A stretch of 19,561 bases of DNA from contig JAAYHT010000144.1 in the NCBI GenBank assembly GCA_012735285.1, forward strand, positions 1-19,561. Direction: 5' to 3'. This DNA is from Clostridiales bacterium (GTDB lineage Bacteria > Bacillota > Clostridia > Peptostreptococcales > Anaerovoracaceae). A model generated the notes under the pieces. That model saw nothing but the letters and a program-made list of their open reading frames with translations. It did not search any database and was not told where the DNA came from. The translations under genes and the position numbers were made by a program. Positions 1-9,571 of the stretch are shown piece after piece (within the stretch, counting starts at the first letter, position 1; each line of letters starts with the position of its first letter).

Positions 1-594
1 GGTGATCTGGGTATACCGGTGGTTTTGCTTGTCAATAAAGGAACTGCAAGCGCTTCTGAGATTTTAGCGGCGGCACTTAAGGAAAGCGGAGTAGCTACCC
101 TAGTAGGTACTAAGACCTTCGGAAAGGGAGTTGCTCAAAAGATTGTTTATTTGAATAATGGATCAAGCTATAAATTATCAATGTATTACTTTCTAACCCC
201 AAATAAAAATAGAATTGATAAGGTTGGAATAACCCCTGATTATATAGTTGAGAACTATAAAGGTATTGATACAGAAGCTCTATTAGCACAGTATAGCACT
301 TTCGCTAAGATGAATGAAAAAACTAAGCCTAAGCTAGGCGATGTTGGTCTAAATGTCTATGGAGCGCAACAACGTCTATCGTTATTAGGCTATGAAGTAC
401 CTATTAGCGGAACTATGGACGAAAAAACGACAGAAGCTGTTAAGGCATTTCAGAAGAGCCAGGGCTTGTATGAATATGGAGTGCTGGATTATGCAACAAT
501 GAATGCTCTTGATCAAACAGCATATGAATACTCTATAGGAGCTGACATCGAAAGGGACCTTCAGCTTGATAAAGCGGTTGAGCTATTAACTTAG
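1..594 (+). CDS. S41 C-terminal processing peptidase, 3' part
   Basis: The frame is open from base 1, so the start and the PDZ domain lie outside the window. What remains is the end of a serine protease of the CtpA/CtpB family, which trims exported proteins at the cell envelope. The GTASASE motif supplies the likely catalytic Ser (bases 49-51). The Lys of TFGKG lies 25 residues later and a Gln four residues after that, matching the Ser-Lys-Gln spacing known for CtpB. After the protease core, roughly bases 330-520 encode a peptidoglycan-binding type 1 domain (GLNVYGAQQRL... TTEAVKAFQKSQGL), which would hold the enzyme at the wall. The stop is TAG, and the next gene starts 13 nt later behind AGGAGAGA, so the two are probably co-transcribed. 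Family assignment is firm; the substrate is unknown. Confidence 0.93.
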   Translation, partial: GDLGIPVVLLVNKGTASASEILAAALKESGVATLVGTKTFGKGVAQKIVYLNNGSSYKLSMYYFLTPNKNRIDKVGITPDYIVENYKGIDTEALLAQYSTFAKMNEKTKPKLGDVGLNVYGAQQRLSLLGYEVPISGTMDEKTTEAVKAFQKSQGLYEYGVLDYATMNALDQTAYEYSIGADIERDLQLDKAVELLT

Positions 595-607
595 GAGAGA
601 ATCTTAA

Positions 608-874
608 ATGTTTCTGTTTAAGAAGGAAGATGTATACATAGGATATTCATTCGATGATCTGTCAAAGGTTAGGGGTGCCCTCGATAATGAGGGTATTAAG
701 CATTCCTATAGGGTGAGAAGCCATTCAGGACAGTGGTCGAGCCGGGGTACCAGGAGAGGTATGTTTGGCAGTTTCGGAATGAATATGAACTACGAGAAAC
801 AATATACGGTTTATGTTCACAGAAAGGATGTCGAAAGGGCAAAATATCTTATCAATAGAGCTTTACATAAATAA
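608..874 (+). CDS. Small conserved protein, DUF2007-like
   Basis: An 88-residue soluble protein with no signal peptide or membrane segment. It starts at ATG with AGGAGAGA about 8 nt upstream, in the same operon as the preceding peptidase. The N-terminal half (YIGYSFDDLSKVRGALDNEGI) and the end (YTVYVHRKDVERAKYLI) give a beta-alpha ... beta-alpha pattern. This resembles the short DUF2007 'putative signal transducing' proteins that are common in Firmicutes. The middle is rich in Arg, Ser and Gly. I infer the family from pattern only; the function is unknown. The gene ends inside the left arm of a bidirectional terminator. Confidence 0.7.
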   Translation: MFLFKKEDVYIGYSFDDLSKVRGALDNEGIKHSYRVRSHSGQWSSRGTRRGMFGSFGMNMNYEKQYTVYVHRKDVERAKYLINRALHK

Positions 875-916
875 AAAGAAGGGACATTTTATAAGTGTGA
901 ATAAGTCCCTTCTTTT
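874..916. terminator. Bidirectional intrinsic terminator
   Basis: A perfect 12-bp inverted repeat, AAAAGAAGGGAC at 874-885 and GTCCCTTCTTTT at 905-916, with a 19-nt loop. The A-rich and T-rich ends of the stem supply a U-tract on both strands. It lies between the converging small gene (stop at 874) and the DUF1846 gene (stop at 924), so it can end both transcripts. Confidence 0.88.
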
Positions 917-923
917 AGTATCG

Positions 924-2435
924 CTAATTATAATACAGATTGTTTGTTAAGAATTCCGGATCGCTTGTAGCATCTATTCCTAAGTCTTTCAAGGTTTGAT
1001 CATCGCGATCACTCAGTATAGCAGTACAATGTGCCTTGCTGCCTTTCAAAAGCAACAACTTTTCTACAGCTACCTGAGCTGAAGGATTGGTTGTTGCAGA
1101 TATGGTTAAGGCTGAAAGTATTTCTTCACAGTTTAGTGAAGATTTTTCATGATTTAGTATCTTTGTTTTTAAATGCTGTATCGTTTGTAATACATTAGGA
1201 GATATTAGATGTATCTCATCTGCAATTCCTGAAAGTATTTTTATTGCATTCAGTACCGCTGCAGCTGAGGCAACCATTCTACTTGAACTGCGTCCAGTAA
1301 CGATAGTACCATCTGGTAGCTCCAATGCCATAACAACTACATTTTCAAATCTTTTCGGATCTAAGGATTTCTTGTATTCTGCATATTCCCTTGCACGTTG
1401 TACTACAGTTCTGTCTTCAACCTTTAGATTTAATTCATCCATGAGCAGTTTGCATTTTGCAACCGTATCTTTATCTATCAACCCTTTTTTGTAATCACAT
1501 AGGGCTATCAGGTAGCGGCGAACTATTTCCTGACATGCGGCCTCTTGGCAGACTTCATCATCTATTATACTGAAACCTACACGATTAACTCCCATATCGG
1601 TTGGTGACTTATATTCCGCTTCTTCTCCTGTAATTTTTTCAATAATTCTTTTAACTATAGGAAATACTTCCATGTCTCGGTTGTAGTTAACAGCCATTTG
1701 TCCGTATGCTTCTAGGTGGAAGAAATCTATCACGTTTACATCCTTTAAGTCAGCGGTTGCTGCCTCATAAGCCATGTTTACGGGATGTTTCAATGGAAGA
1801 TTCCATATAGGGAATGTTTCAAACTTGGCATATCTAGTCTTATTACCCCTCAAATGTTCATGGTATAGTTGAGATAGGCAGGTTGCAAGTTTACCACTGC
1901 CAGGACCTGGTCCATTTACAACAACTAAAGGCTTTGTTACCTCAATGTAGGGATTAGCACCGTAGCCTTCCTCGCTTACTATTGTATCCACATCAGTTGG
2001 GTAACCTTTTGTATAAAAATGCTTATATGTCCTTATTCCTCTTCTATTTAGCTTGTTGATAAAGATGTTAACATCAGGGTGGTCTTCATAACGTGTGATA
2101 ACCACGCTGTTAATAGAAAGGTCATATTTCCGAAAAGTATCGATGAGTCTTAAAACTTCTAAGTCATATGTTATTCCGAAGTCAGCTCTAGTCTTGTTTC
2201 TGGTAATATCACCTGCATAGATACAGATTATTATTTCCAGTTGATCTTTCAATTTTTGGAGTAGTTTAATCTTAGCATTTTCATCGAATCCGGGTAGTAC
2301 CCTCATAGCATGTTTATCGTGAACGAGTTTTCCTCCGAATTCTAGATAAAGCCTTTCTCCTTTGCTTGGATCAATTCTTTCGATTATAGCTTTGGACTGC
2401 TCTTCTATATATTTCTGGGAATCAAATCCAATCAT
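924..2435 (-). CDS. DUF1846 (UPF0371) family protein
   Basis: A 503-residue cytoplasmic protein matching the full length of the DUF1846/UPF0371 family, which is found widely in Firmicutes as a single-copy gene of unsettled function. Seen directly: a glycine-rich loop VVNGPGPGSGK at residues 172-182 that resembles a nucleotide-binding P-loop, followed by a helix (LATCLSQLYHE). The motifs NLPLKHPVNMAYEAATADL and NRVGFSIIDDE also fit this family as I remember it. The ATG start has GAGGTGAT six nt upstream. Transcription probably comes from the promoter at 2493-2521 and ends at 874-916, so the gene looks monocistronic. Nucleotide binding is inferred from the loop and not established. Confidence 0.92.
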   Translation of the reverse strand: MIGFDSQKYIEEQSKAIIERIDPSKGERLYLEFGGKLVHDKHAMRVLPGFDENAKIKLLQKLKDQLEIIICIYAGDITRNKTRADFGITYDLEVLRLIDTFRKYDLSINSVVITRYEDHPDVNIFINKLNRRGIRTYKHFYTKGYPTDVDTIVSEEGYGANPYIEVTKPLVVVNGPGPGSGKLATCLSQLYHEHLRGNKTRYAKFETFPIWNLPLKHPVNMAYEAATADLKDVNVIDFFHLEAYGQMAVNYNRDMEVFPIVKRIIEKITGEEAEYKSPTDMGVNRVGFSIIDDEVCQEAACQEIVRRYLIALCDYKKGLIDKDTVAKCKLLMDELNLKVEDRTVVQRAREYAEYKKSLDPKRFENVVVMALELPDGTIVTGRSSSRMVASAAAVLNAIKILSGIADEIHLISPNVLQTIQHLKTKILNHEKSSLNCEEILSALTISATTNPSAQVAVEKLLLLKGSKAHCTAILSDRDDQTLKDLGIDATSDPEFLTNNLYYN

Positions 2436-2492
2436 TAAATCACCTCTATATATTTATAATAGACAATATTCTTTGAAAAAACAACAAAGGAT

Positions 2493-2521
2493 ATTATAGC
2501 ATTTATAAATTCTCTAAGCAA
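2493..2521 (-). promoter_or_regulatory. Sigma-A-like promoter of the DUF1846 gene
   Basis: On the minus strand TTGCTT (2516-2521) and a perfect TATAAT (2493-2498) are separated by 17 nt. The start codon is about 58 nt downstream of the -10 box. It is back to back with the promoter of the SLH gene. Confidence 0.6.
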
Positions 2522-2556
2522 GACAAAAACCTCATGGAATAAACTGTAATTTTTGT

Positions 2557-2584
2557 TTGACTTTGTATAAATTTATGATAAAAT
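2557..2584 (+). promoter_or_regulatory. Promoter of the SLH/surface-protein operon
   Basis: TTGACT (2557-2562) and TAAAAT (2579-2584) are spaced by 16 nt. An AGGAGGG ribosome binding site follows at 2603-2609, before the ATG at 2615. The expected transcript start falls inside the inverted repeat at 2581-2601. Confidence 0.6.
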
Positions 2585-2601
2585 GTAAATAAATTACATT
2601 T
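2581..2601 (+). repeat. Perfect inverted repeat at the SLH transcript start
   Basis: AAATGTAA (2581-2588) and TTACATTT (2594-2601) form a perfect 8-bp inverted repeat with a 5-nt spacer. It begins within the -10 box and ends two bases before the ribosome binding site. It could be an operator or a short 5' mRNA hairpin; the sequence does not say which. Confidence 0.5.
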
Positions 2602-2614
2602 TAGGAGGGCGGTC

Positions 2615-3565
2615 ATGAAACATAAGGTAATCATACTAACTATTATCTTTCTTTTATCAACAAGTATTGCAACAGCGGGTAATTTTGAATTCAACGATAT
2701 AAGCTATGACCATTGGGCCTATGAAGAAATCATTAAGATGACAGAAGCTGGCATAGTTGAAGGCTATCCTGATGGAAGCTTCAGGCCCAATAGTCTAGTT
2801 ACTTACGGTGAATTCATAAAAATGGCCTGTGAAGTTGCAGGGATAAAGAGTTACTTCCCTAAAACAGAGCACTGGGCTGAACCCTACTATTATACAGGCC
2901 TAAATGCAGGTTATTATACCCAATACGATATCGATATCAAAGTATTGGATAGGAGTATACCGAGAGGCTACATGGCTTTAATCGTAAGTTCGATGTTAGA
3001 GGAGTACGATCTTAAAGACTACGACAATATTTTAAACAGGATTGAGGATATAAACGTCAGAACCCCTTATGAGCACCATATTGTAAGGGCCTATTCTAGT
3101 GGTATACTTGCAGGCTATCCAGACAATACATTTCGTCCTGAGCAACCTTTGACAAGGGCAGAAGCCATATCTGTAATTTACAGGCTATCAAAAATAATAG
3201 AAATTGAAGAACCCGAAGAGCCTAAAGTAAGCATGGAAAGTGTTATTACATCCGCACCTGAAGATACCATCACTTTGTCAATGCTAAATTATGATGACAA
3301 TGTTGATAAGTACAATGAGCAGATTATAGCCATATTAAAACAAACTATTCCAAACGAGGCCGATGAGCTTTTTACTGCTTTTATTGATTTTGCATCTAAA
3401 CAAGTTGAGGGAACTACTCAGGGAATGAGAAAACAGTACTTTGGCGATTATCCCGTACTCATGGAAAGAATATGGGATACCCTCCGCATCTTTATATTCC
3501 CCGTAGGCCATACAAATAGCACATGGGATACTGAGCCTGGCCAGATCAACGAATTCTTTTTCTAA
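2615..3565 (+). CDS. Secreted protein with three SLH domains
   Basis: A 316-residue exported protein. Residues 1-21 form a signal peptide (MKHKVIILTIIFLLSTSIATA). Three SLH domains follow: about 26-68 (DHWAYEEI... GYPDGSFRPNSLVTYGEF), 84-130 (a divergent middle copy) and 143-190 (GILAGYPDNTFRPEQPLTRAEA). SLH triplets bind pyruvylated secondary cell-wall polymers and hold proteins in the S-layer. An EEPEEP linker near residue 200 leads to a C-terminal segment of about 110 residues that I do not recognise; it ends NEFFF. Start choice is clear, with AGGAGGG six nt upstream. The next gene starts 18 nt after the stop behind GGGGGAG, so the two form one operon. The SLH protein may anchor or partner the giant secreted protein. 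Confidence 0.93.
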   Translation: MKHKVIILTIIFLLSTSIATAGNFEFNDISYDHWAYEEIIKMTEAGIVEGYPDGSFRPNSLVTYGEFIKMACEVAGIKSYFPKTEHWAEPYYYTGLNAGYYTQYDIDIKVLDRSIPRGYMALIVSSMLEEYDLKDYDNILNRIEDINVRTPYEHHIVRAYSSGILAGYPDNTFRPEQPLTRAEAISVIYRLSKIIEIEEPEEPKVSMESVITSAPEDTITLSMLNYDDNVDKYNEQIIAILKQTIPNEADELFTAFIDFASKQVEGTTQGMRKQYFGDYPVLMERIWDTLRIFIFPVGHTNSTWDTEPGQINEFFF

Positions 3566-3583
3566 GTATGGGGGAGAAGAGCT

Positions 3584-6500
3584 ATGCTGAGTATTTCAAG
3601 ATTAATTTTTTTAATGCTAGTAATTACCCTACTAGCCAGTTTCACAACCAGCTGTGAGGATGCATATGCCAGTGTCGGCGAGCCTGTTATTAAGACCTTT
3701 GATCAGATGACCCAGGATGAGAAGCAAAGGGTTCTTGATAACCTAAAAAAAGAAGGGATAGTACCTTCGAGTATAAGGGTGGGAAGTGGCAATTATCCCC
3801 TTAATGAAGCATTATGGTTTCAAAAAGGAATTATTGCTTATGGAAACACTGCTGCTGTAAATGCAGCAGTCCAAACTACAGGCTCACCCAACTACAAGAA
3901 TGGGATGTACAGGTATTGGGGGTATGATGTAAAAGGCGGGCTCTATGGCAATGACGACTTTCCCAGGGATTCGGATACCGGTACTCCACCCTACAATAAA
4001 CAGTGGCTTACTACTGAGGAAATTAGAACTGATAATACAGCACAAAATTATGTAGGTCAGTTTGCCATGACCACTGGTTTTAGCTATCAAGAGAAATGGG
4101 CCACAGCTTCTGAATTTTTAAAGCAGAACCCCTCTTGGGTTTCTGCCGGAATAGATGAACAGTACATAATCGATCATTTCTATTTTAACGCCGTTGTCAG
4201 TGAAAACGGTTTAACTCAGGGGCAGTTCATCGGTGTACACAGAAGCAGGTTTGATGGAAGACTTTACTACCAGACCTTTTCCCTTTCTGTAGGTTTAGTT
4301 CAATATATTGTTCCTCCTGAGGAGCCTTCAGAGGATCCAGAACCTGAGCCTGAACCAGAACCAGTGACTGAACCGGGTATTGCTTTAGATGTTGAATGCA
4401 ATCTATTTTTACCAGCCTATACATATGAGGGTCATCCTGTTTTGGCAGAGGACTGCTCTTTATTTACCCTAGACGGCGAGACATTTTCTGCCTGGCGTGC
4501 ATACGAGGAAAACTTAGGAAGTAACAGGTTTAGGATTGTTGAGAGTGGGTCTAACAGACTGACAAGGATATCATCTATTAGAGCAGAGGCCACATTTCGT
4601 AATGCAGGCTATTACAATGTTGAACTCAGGGTAACTCCTAAGGAGGGCACCCCTGTCTATGACACTAAGGGTATAGAGGTAAAAAAGACCCCTTCTATAG
4701 AGCATACCCTTACAGGTGTACAGAAGCAAAACAGAAAGCAGGTTTTAAATCTACAGGTAGCTAAGCATCCCGATTATTCTCTAACTGAGTTTTGGGTTGA
4801 GATTGTGGACCCCGAAGCTGATGAAAAAGTGAGGCTATATCACAAGTTAGGAAACGGTGAGAACACTTTAGAAAATAGTGAGACCATAAAGACAAGGCCA
4901 ATCGAGGTATTGAATTCGGATAAATTCTTTGAAAACTGCAGATTGGAGTTTCTGACTAAGAACAGCACTGCAAGGGATTATAGGTATATTGTCTATGTTA
5001 AGGATGAAAGGGGTCAAACTGATCGGGTGGAGGTTGATTTTTCCGTTGCTGTCGATCACCCGCCAATGCCTGAAATCATTATGGAAGAATATTTCATAAG
5101 GGGCGAGGGGTCTGATATGGCTGAGATTACTGTGGAGGATAATACAGTAACAGACGGAGATCAGCTTGAGCGTACATGGTACTTTAGAGAGGACGAAGAA
5201 GATTGGATTCCGGTAACTTCTATAGAGGGTTACGAAGATTTATCCTTTGGCACAGCTAAGAAGGTTAAGTTTTTAAAATTTGGTGTGGGGAGGTTTGATA
5301 TAAGGCTTGATGCCAAGGATGTGTGGACTGAAGAGACACTGCCTGAGTATATAAGTGAGGAGGACTATCTTTCTGGAACTGGAGAAGCGAGTGGGGAAGT
5401 AATAAATGTAGCCCCAGTTATAAAGCTGGAACCTATAAAATACCAAGATGCCGATATTACTATTCTTACTGGAGGACAAAGTGAGTATGAGTTTGTGAAT
5501 AGTAATATAGGGCTTTTAAAAGAGACCATGCTAAGTAATGCTGTGGATGCTGATATCATAATTGAGAAGATGAACCCCCAAGCTTCTAATAATGGTGGCA
5601 AGGCAGCTACCCTGCTCATGGAAGTGGCTACACCCTTTGGATATAACGGGGGTGGTACCTTTTATGAGAATCAGAACTACCTAGTTGATGATGAGAGGCT
5701 TTATAAAATAGATGCCACTTGGGCTGGGGCCTCAAGCTCTCATTATCCCGAGTCTCCATATACTGTTTCTTGCTGGGAGAAAACAGGGGTGCTAAGGTGG
5801 ACATATACATTTTCTGATAGCTTTATGAAAGTACCTGATAGGGGTAGCTACCTTGCTCAGGATGATAAGGGTAAATATCTCTTTGTTGTGACAGATAGCA
5901 AGACTATGGTCCTAACCAAGGATACAGGTAGTTTTCTTACTATCCTGGATACACAAGTAAGCAGAAACATTTTTGTAGAAGGAAATACCATTTACACCTT
6001 AAAGTCTGATGGGATATATAGCATAAGTAGTTCGAATGGAAATATTAGAAAGGTCTATAATGGCAAGATCAGTGGTACTGCTAGGAGGATTGAAAACAAG
6101 GTTCACTTTCTTACAGTAGATGGGATGAAGCTTTACCGAGGGATATTTGATCCATCAAAAGAACTGGTTTATTTAGAGCCCATAAGTGGCAACCAAAACG
6201 ACGATGGAAGGAGTTCATACAGCCTTATCGGTATAGATGTGTCAGGCAAATTTATTATTAGCGCAACTGTTCCGGTCAGCACCAGCTATGCTAGGATTAC
6301 AAGGGTGTATGAGCGGGATAATAATCTGGTATTTAGTACCTCATTAACAGGTAGCTCCACATCTACATTTACTGTCACCCCTATATACAATGAAGGAGGC
6401 CTGTGCAACTACATAGCATATACTTGGAGCAGTAGGAGTGGATCTACCCACCGTGTAAATGCAAAGCTTGTAGGGATATATGATGGCTATGAAGGGGAAA

Positions 6501-7762
6501 GGAGTGTGACCGATTCAGAGGGCTATCCTTCACAGGCCTCCAGTATAGTTTTTGCACGTGAGATAGATGGCAAGGTTTACATATCAACTGGAGCCTACTG
6601 GACATTTATTCTCTTCTCAAACAGCTATGGAAACGGACCCCAGCACGGATATCCCGAAAGGACCAAGCTATTTGTTTTCAATCCAGCGTCTGGCACAAGC
6701 TCAATGGGACATGTGAGCGATGTGGGAATGAAGACGGTAACGGTTGAATACGGAAAGTCCTCTGATAGTCTGATAGCGGTTCAGACAGGAGATAACCACA
6801 TAGGTCTTACTTATGGCAACAGGACAGGCCTGATTAGCTGGGAGCAGGATTTATATGACATTCTAAGGAGGTATATCAATAAAAACTATAGTGGTGAAAA
6901 GGATATTAATGCCCTAGTTATTTTCGATGAAACCAATTCTTACGACGAAGACACTTTAAACTATTTCAAAGGATTGATTGAGAGTAAAAACGGCAGGCTA
7001 TTTTTCACAAACAGGGAAGAGATTGAAGAAGGCAGGCTGGGTGAACAAATACTGTCATTGGGTGATGAAGGCAGGGATGTGCTTGGAATTAGCGTTGAAG
7101 CCGATTTAGGCAGTATCTCAAAGACTTTTAAATTGCAACCAGGGACCACATACTACTATGAATATTCTATAAAGGGTCTGGATGACAGAAAAGATATTTT
7201 GAACCTAAATTATGATATATCCAGCGTCATAGATGAAGAGGGTTTAAATAAGGAGGGGTATGTAGTCACCGAATCATATTTCGAAGACTTCAACGATTCT
7301 GAGTTAAATCCCTTTTTCAATCTGATTGAATCAAGGGTAAGGGACGCTTTATATTGCGGAGCCCATGCCTACAAAAGTCAGGGCAGCAATTGGAAGAACT
7401 ACTATGTAACCGATGGTAGCAGTTTGACTTTCACAGTGCCTGAGGGAAAGAAAGCTGTTTTATCATTCGATTGGAATATTATGATGGATGGTGCGCAGCA
7501 GTGGATGGCTAACTTTGTAAGAATAAATGGAGACGAATGGCAGGAGTTTGCACCTTCAAGCGGTACGGGACACTATACCCACCCTATACTTTTAGATGAG
7601 GGTGAAAACAGGTTGGATTTCTATGCCAGGGCCTATGGGGGCAGAATAACTGAAGCAAGAATGTGGATCGACAATCTGCGAGTTGATATAGTTGAAAAGT
7701 TCAGCGGAGAGATACCAAAGAGGGTTGAGGATAGGGAAGCCCGAATCATGCAGGATGCTTAA
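3584..7762 (+). CDS. Giant secreted multidomain protein, N-terminal part
   Basis: This frame gives 1,392 residues up to an in-frame TAA. A signal peptide covers about residues 1-29 (hydrophobic core FLMLVITLLASF); a likely cleavage site is after AYA. A Cys lies at the end of this segment but the lipobox is poor. Residues 30-240 form an unrecognised globular region. Residues 243-266 are a Pro/Glu linker (EPEPEPEPEPVTEPG). Residues 270-640 look like successive beta-sandwich (PKD/Ig-like) modules. Residues 690-1085 contain repeated short beta segments (DERLYKID, GKYLFVVTDSKTMVLTKDTG, IYSISSSNGNIRKVY) resembling a beta-propeller. Residues 1225-1375 form a further beta-rich module (FEDFNDSELNP ... 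WIDNLRVDIVE). The frame stays open past the stop to 9571. The role is unknown; adhesion, cell-wall or polysaccharide binding is only an inference. Confidence 0.85.
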   Translation: MLSISRLIFLMLVITLLASFTTSCEDAYASVGEPVIKTFDQMTQDEKQRVLDNLKKEGIVPSSIRVGSGNYPLNEALWFQKGIIAYGNTAAVNAAVQTTGSPNYKNGMYRYWGYDVKGGLYGNDDFPRDSDTGTPPYNKQWLTTEEIRTDNTAQNYVGQFAMTTGFSYQEKWATASEFLKQNPSWVSAGIDEQYIIDHFYFNAVVSENGLTQGQFIGVHRSRFDGRLYYQTFSLSVGLVQYIVPPEEPSEDPEPEPEPEPVTEPGIALDVECNLFLPAYTYEGHPVLAEDCSLFTLDGETFSAWRAYEENLGSNRFRIVESGSNRLTRISSIRAEATFRNAGYYNVELRVTPKEGTPVYDTKGIEVKKTPSIEHTLTGVQKQNRKQVLNLQVAKHPDYSLTEFWVEIVDPEADEKVRLYHKLGNGENTLENSETIKTRPIEVLNSDKFFENCRLEFLTKNSTARDYRYIVYVKDERGQTDRVEVDFSVAVDHPPMPEIIMEEYFIRGEGSDMAEITVEDNTVTDGDQLERTWYFREDEEDWIPVTSIEGYEDLSFGTAKKVKFLKFGVGRFDIRLDAKDVWTEETLPEYISEEDYLSGTGEASGEVINVAPVIKLEPIKYQDADITILTGGQSEYEFVNSNIGLLKETMLSNAVDADIIIEKMNPQASNNGGKAATLLMEVATPFGYNGGGTFYENQNYLVDDERLYKIDATWAGASSSHYPESPYTVSCWEKTGVLRWTYTFSDSFMKVPDRGSYLAQDDKGKYLFVVTDSKTMVLTKDTGSFLTILDTQVSRNIFVEGNTIYTLKSDGIYSISSSNGNIRKVYNGKISGTARRIENKVHFLTVDGMKLYRGIFDPSKELVYLEPISGNQNDDGRSSYSLIGIDVSGKFIISATVPVSTSYARITRVYERDNNLVFSTSLTGSSTSTFTVTPIYNEGGLCNYIAYTWSSRSGSTHRVNAKLVGIYDGYEGERSVTDSEGYPSQASSIVFAREIDGKVYISTGAYWTFILFSNSYGNGPQHGYPERTKLFVFNPASGTSSMGHVSDVGMKTVTVEYGKSSDSLIAVQTGDNHIGLTYGNRTGLISWEQDLYDILRRYINKNYSGEKDINALVIFDETNSYDEDTLNYFKGLIESKNGRLFFTNREEIEEGRLGEQILSLGDEGRDVLGISVEADLGSISKTFKLQPGTTYYYEYSIKGLDDRKDILNLNYDISSVIDEEGLNKEGYVVTESYFEDFNDSELNPFFNLIESRVRDALYCGAHAYKSQGSNWKNYYVTDGSSLTFTVPEGKKAVLSFDWNIMMDGAQQWMANFVRINGDEWQEFAPSSGTGHYTHPILLDEGENRLDFYARAYGGRITEARMWIDNLRVDIVEKFSGEIPKRVEDREARIMQDA

Positions 7763-9571
7763 GGCTATCAACAGGTTTCTGGAAGCTTCAAAACTCCTCC
7801 TAATGTGGTAGCTTTTAGATCCCAAAGGGATGCACAGGTTTATTCGGGGCCAATTGGAAGTGTACCTTATACCAGTTGGGACTCTACCACTGAGGGAAGT
7901 AAAAGGGCAAGATTAAGCCTTCCTTCTGGAAAGACGGCAGTATTTACACTCCTATCCACCTATTCAAGACCTAGGTACACGAACGGAAACCAATATGGGG
8001 TTACCTATACTTGGGGAGACTACCGTTGGAGGTCCTATGCTAGAAATAATTATCCTGAGAGCGCCATGACAAATTGCCCGACTGATTACAAGATTAGGTT
8101 GCCGAAGATGACAGGTACCCAGATATTTTATCAATCTTCCTCTGCCTTCCGCTATGCCTATGGTGATTTTACAAATATTAAAGTGGCAATAGCAGATAGC
8201 TCAAATGTTTTAACGGATAACAACAGGTTTTTTATAGAAGGTGATAATCTCTATCTTGAAAACGATGTTTATAACAGCCAGGCTGAGGTAGTTTTTACCT
8301 TGCCTAAGGGAGACTACATACTAAAAGACTTTAGAATATATACGATCAGCAACGGGGTAAAGGTTTATTTAAATAACGATTATCTAGATTGGAATACTAA
8401 TCAGGCTCAGACAGCAATTATTAAAGACCTTGACCCTGAAGAAGAGCCTGAGAGCCTGGTCTATAACAAGGGAGAAATTGTAGAGTACTCAATCCACTAC
8501 TATGACTATGAGGGTGATCCATCTAAGAGACAGTATTGGAGCTATACCCATACTCCCTTCAATGACGGACCCCATCCTGATGCAGCTTTAATACTAGATG
8601 AAGAGGGTAATGCAGTTGATATTAGGGGTACTGTTCTTGATAGGCCAATAAACAGATTCTATATCGATGGGAAATATACAGTGGATCACTGGCAGGAGGA
8701 CAATACTTCAAGACCCTTAGTAGATTCAGGTAATCCTGAATACGATAAACTTTCAAATGTAGAAAGCATAACCTTCTATATTGTAGGAGGAGCATCTGCC
8801 CCTTGGATTGAATATATAGGCACCAATCCATCTAAAGTAAAGGAAGGGGATAGCTACAGCATAACAGTGCAAGTGGATGATTTAGAAAAGGATGTACTCA
8901 GGCTGACTACAGAGGTGTACAAGGATGGTAATCTCATCTTTTCAGATAGAAAGACAGGAATAACTGCAGATCAGCTAGGGAACTATCCGGAAATTAAAAT
9001 AACCAACCTTCCTACAGCAAAGGCAGGAATTTATGAAATAGTCTGTACTGTCAGGGATGAGACAGGGGTTGGAGTAGATTCCCACAGGTTCACTGTCACA
9101 TCTATTGGGAACATAAAGGGTAATGTATACCATACTGAACAGTGGGATGAAAACAGGAAGAAGTACAATCTCCACTATTTTGGAGAAGAGTTCAATAAAT
9201 ATATCCCCTTTGATCAATACGTTGGGATGAAGTTGCCTAGAAAGAGGGGGACAAATGTGTTCTGGTCGGGAGAACGATTCATGCTTTCAGCTGATGTAGC
9301 AGGAAGCCCTGAAACTGTAATAGCCTCTATCCCTGGCAGCAGCTATATTACCACCCTGCGCAATACTGGTAAAAAGAATGGGAAAGGTGAGGCAATTTAC
9401 AGCGGTGAGCTTTGGGACAACTCTATGCTAAACAGATGGGGAACAAAACAACCTGAGCAAGTAATAGTAAGATTTACTGCTAAATATGCGGGAGGTGCGG
9501 ATAAAAGCTTTGACGTTCCTATAATTCTTGACAGCACTATGGATTTTTGGCTTCTTCATAGGCTCTGGTAG
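7763..9571 (+). pseudogene. C-terminal part of the giant secreted protein, after in-frame stop
   Basis: After the TAA at 7760-7762 the same reading frame continues for 602 codons, beginning GYQQVSGSFKTPPNVVAF. The first possible start, GTG at 7805, has no ribosome binding site and falls inside what looks like continuous protein. There is no signal peptide, so an independent product would not be exported. I therefore treat it as the C-terminal portion of one interrupted gene (3584-9571). Its content matches the upstream part: beta-rich modules, an acidic linker (DLDPEEEPES, near base 8440) and a PKD/Ig-like module at about bases 8800-9110 (IEYIGTNPSKVKEGDSYSI ... IVCTVRDETG). The end, STMDFWLLHRLW, looks like a native C-terminus. 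The stop could be a real nonsense mutation, a sequence error or, less likely, a read-through site. Confidence 0.75.

Noticed and set aside
2503..2694. 63-codon minus-strand frame across the divergent promoters
   Set aside because: It overlaps both promoters and the start of the SLH gene and has no ribosome binding site.
5365..5619. Minus-strand open frames inside the giant gene (also 3884, 4227, 4868, 5273, 5628, 6961)
   Set aside because: They lie wholly within a well-supported plus-strand gene, have low-complexity antisense composition and no ribosome binding sites.
7760..7762. Recoding of the stop as selenocysteine or pyrrolysine
   Set aside because: Those use TGA and TAG; this codon is TAA.
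7805..9571. Independent gene starting at GTG 7805
   Set aside because: No ribosome binding site, no signal peptide, and it is in the same frame as the upstream gene with protein-like sequence continuing back to the TAA.
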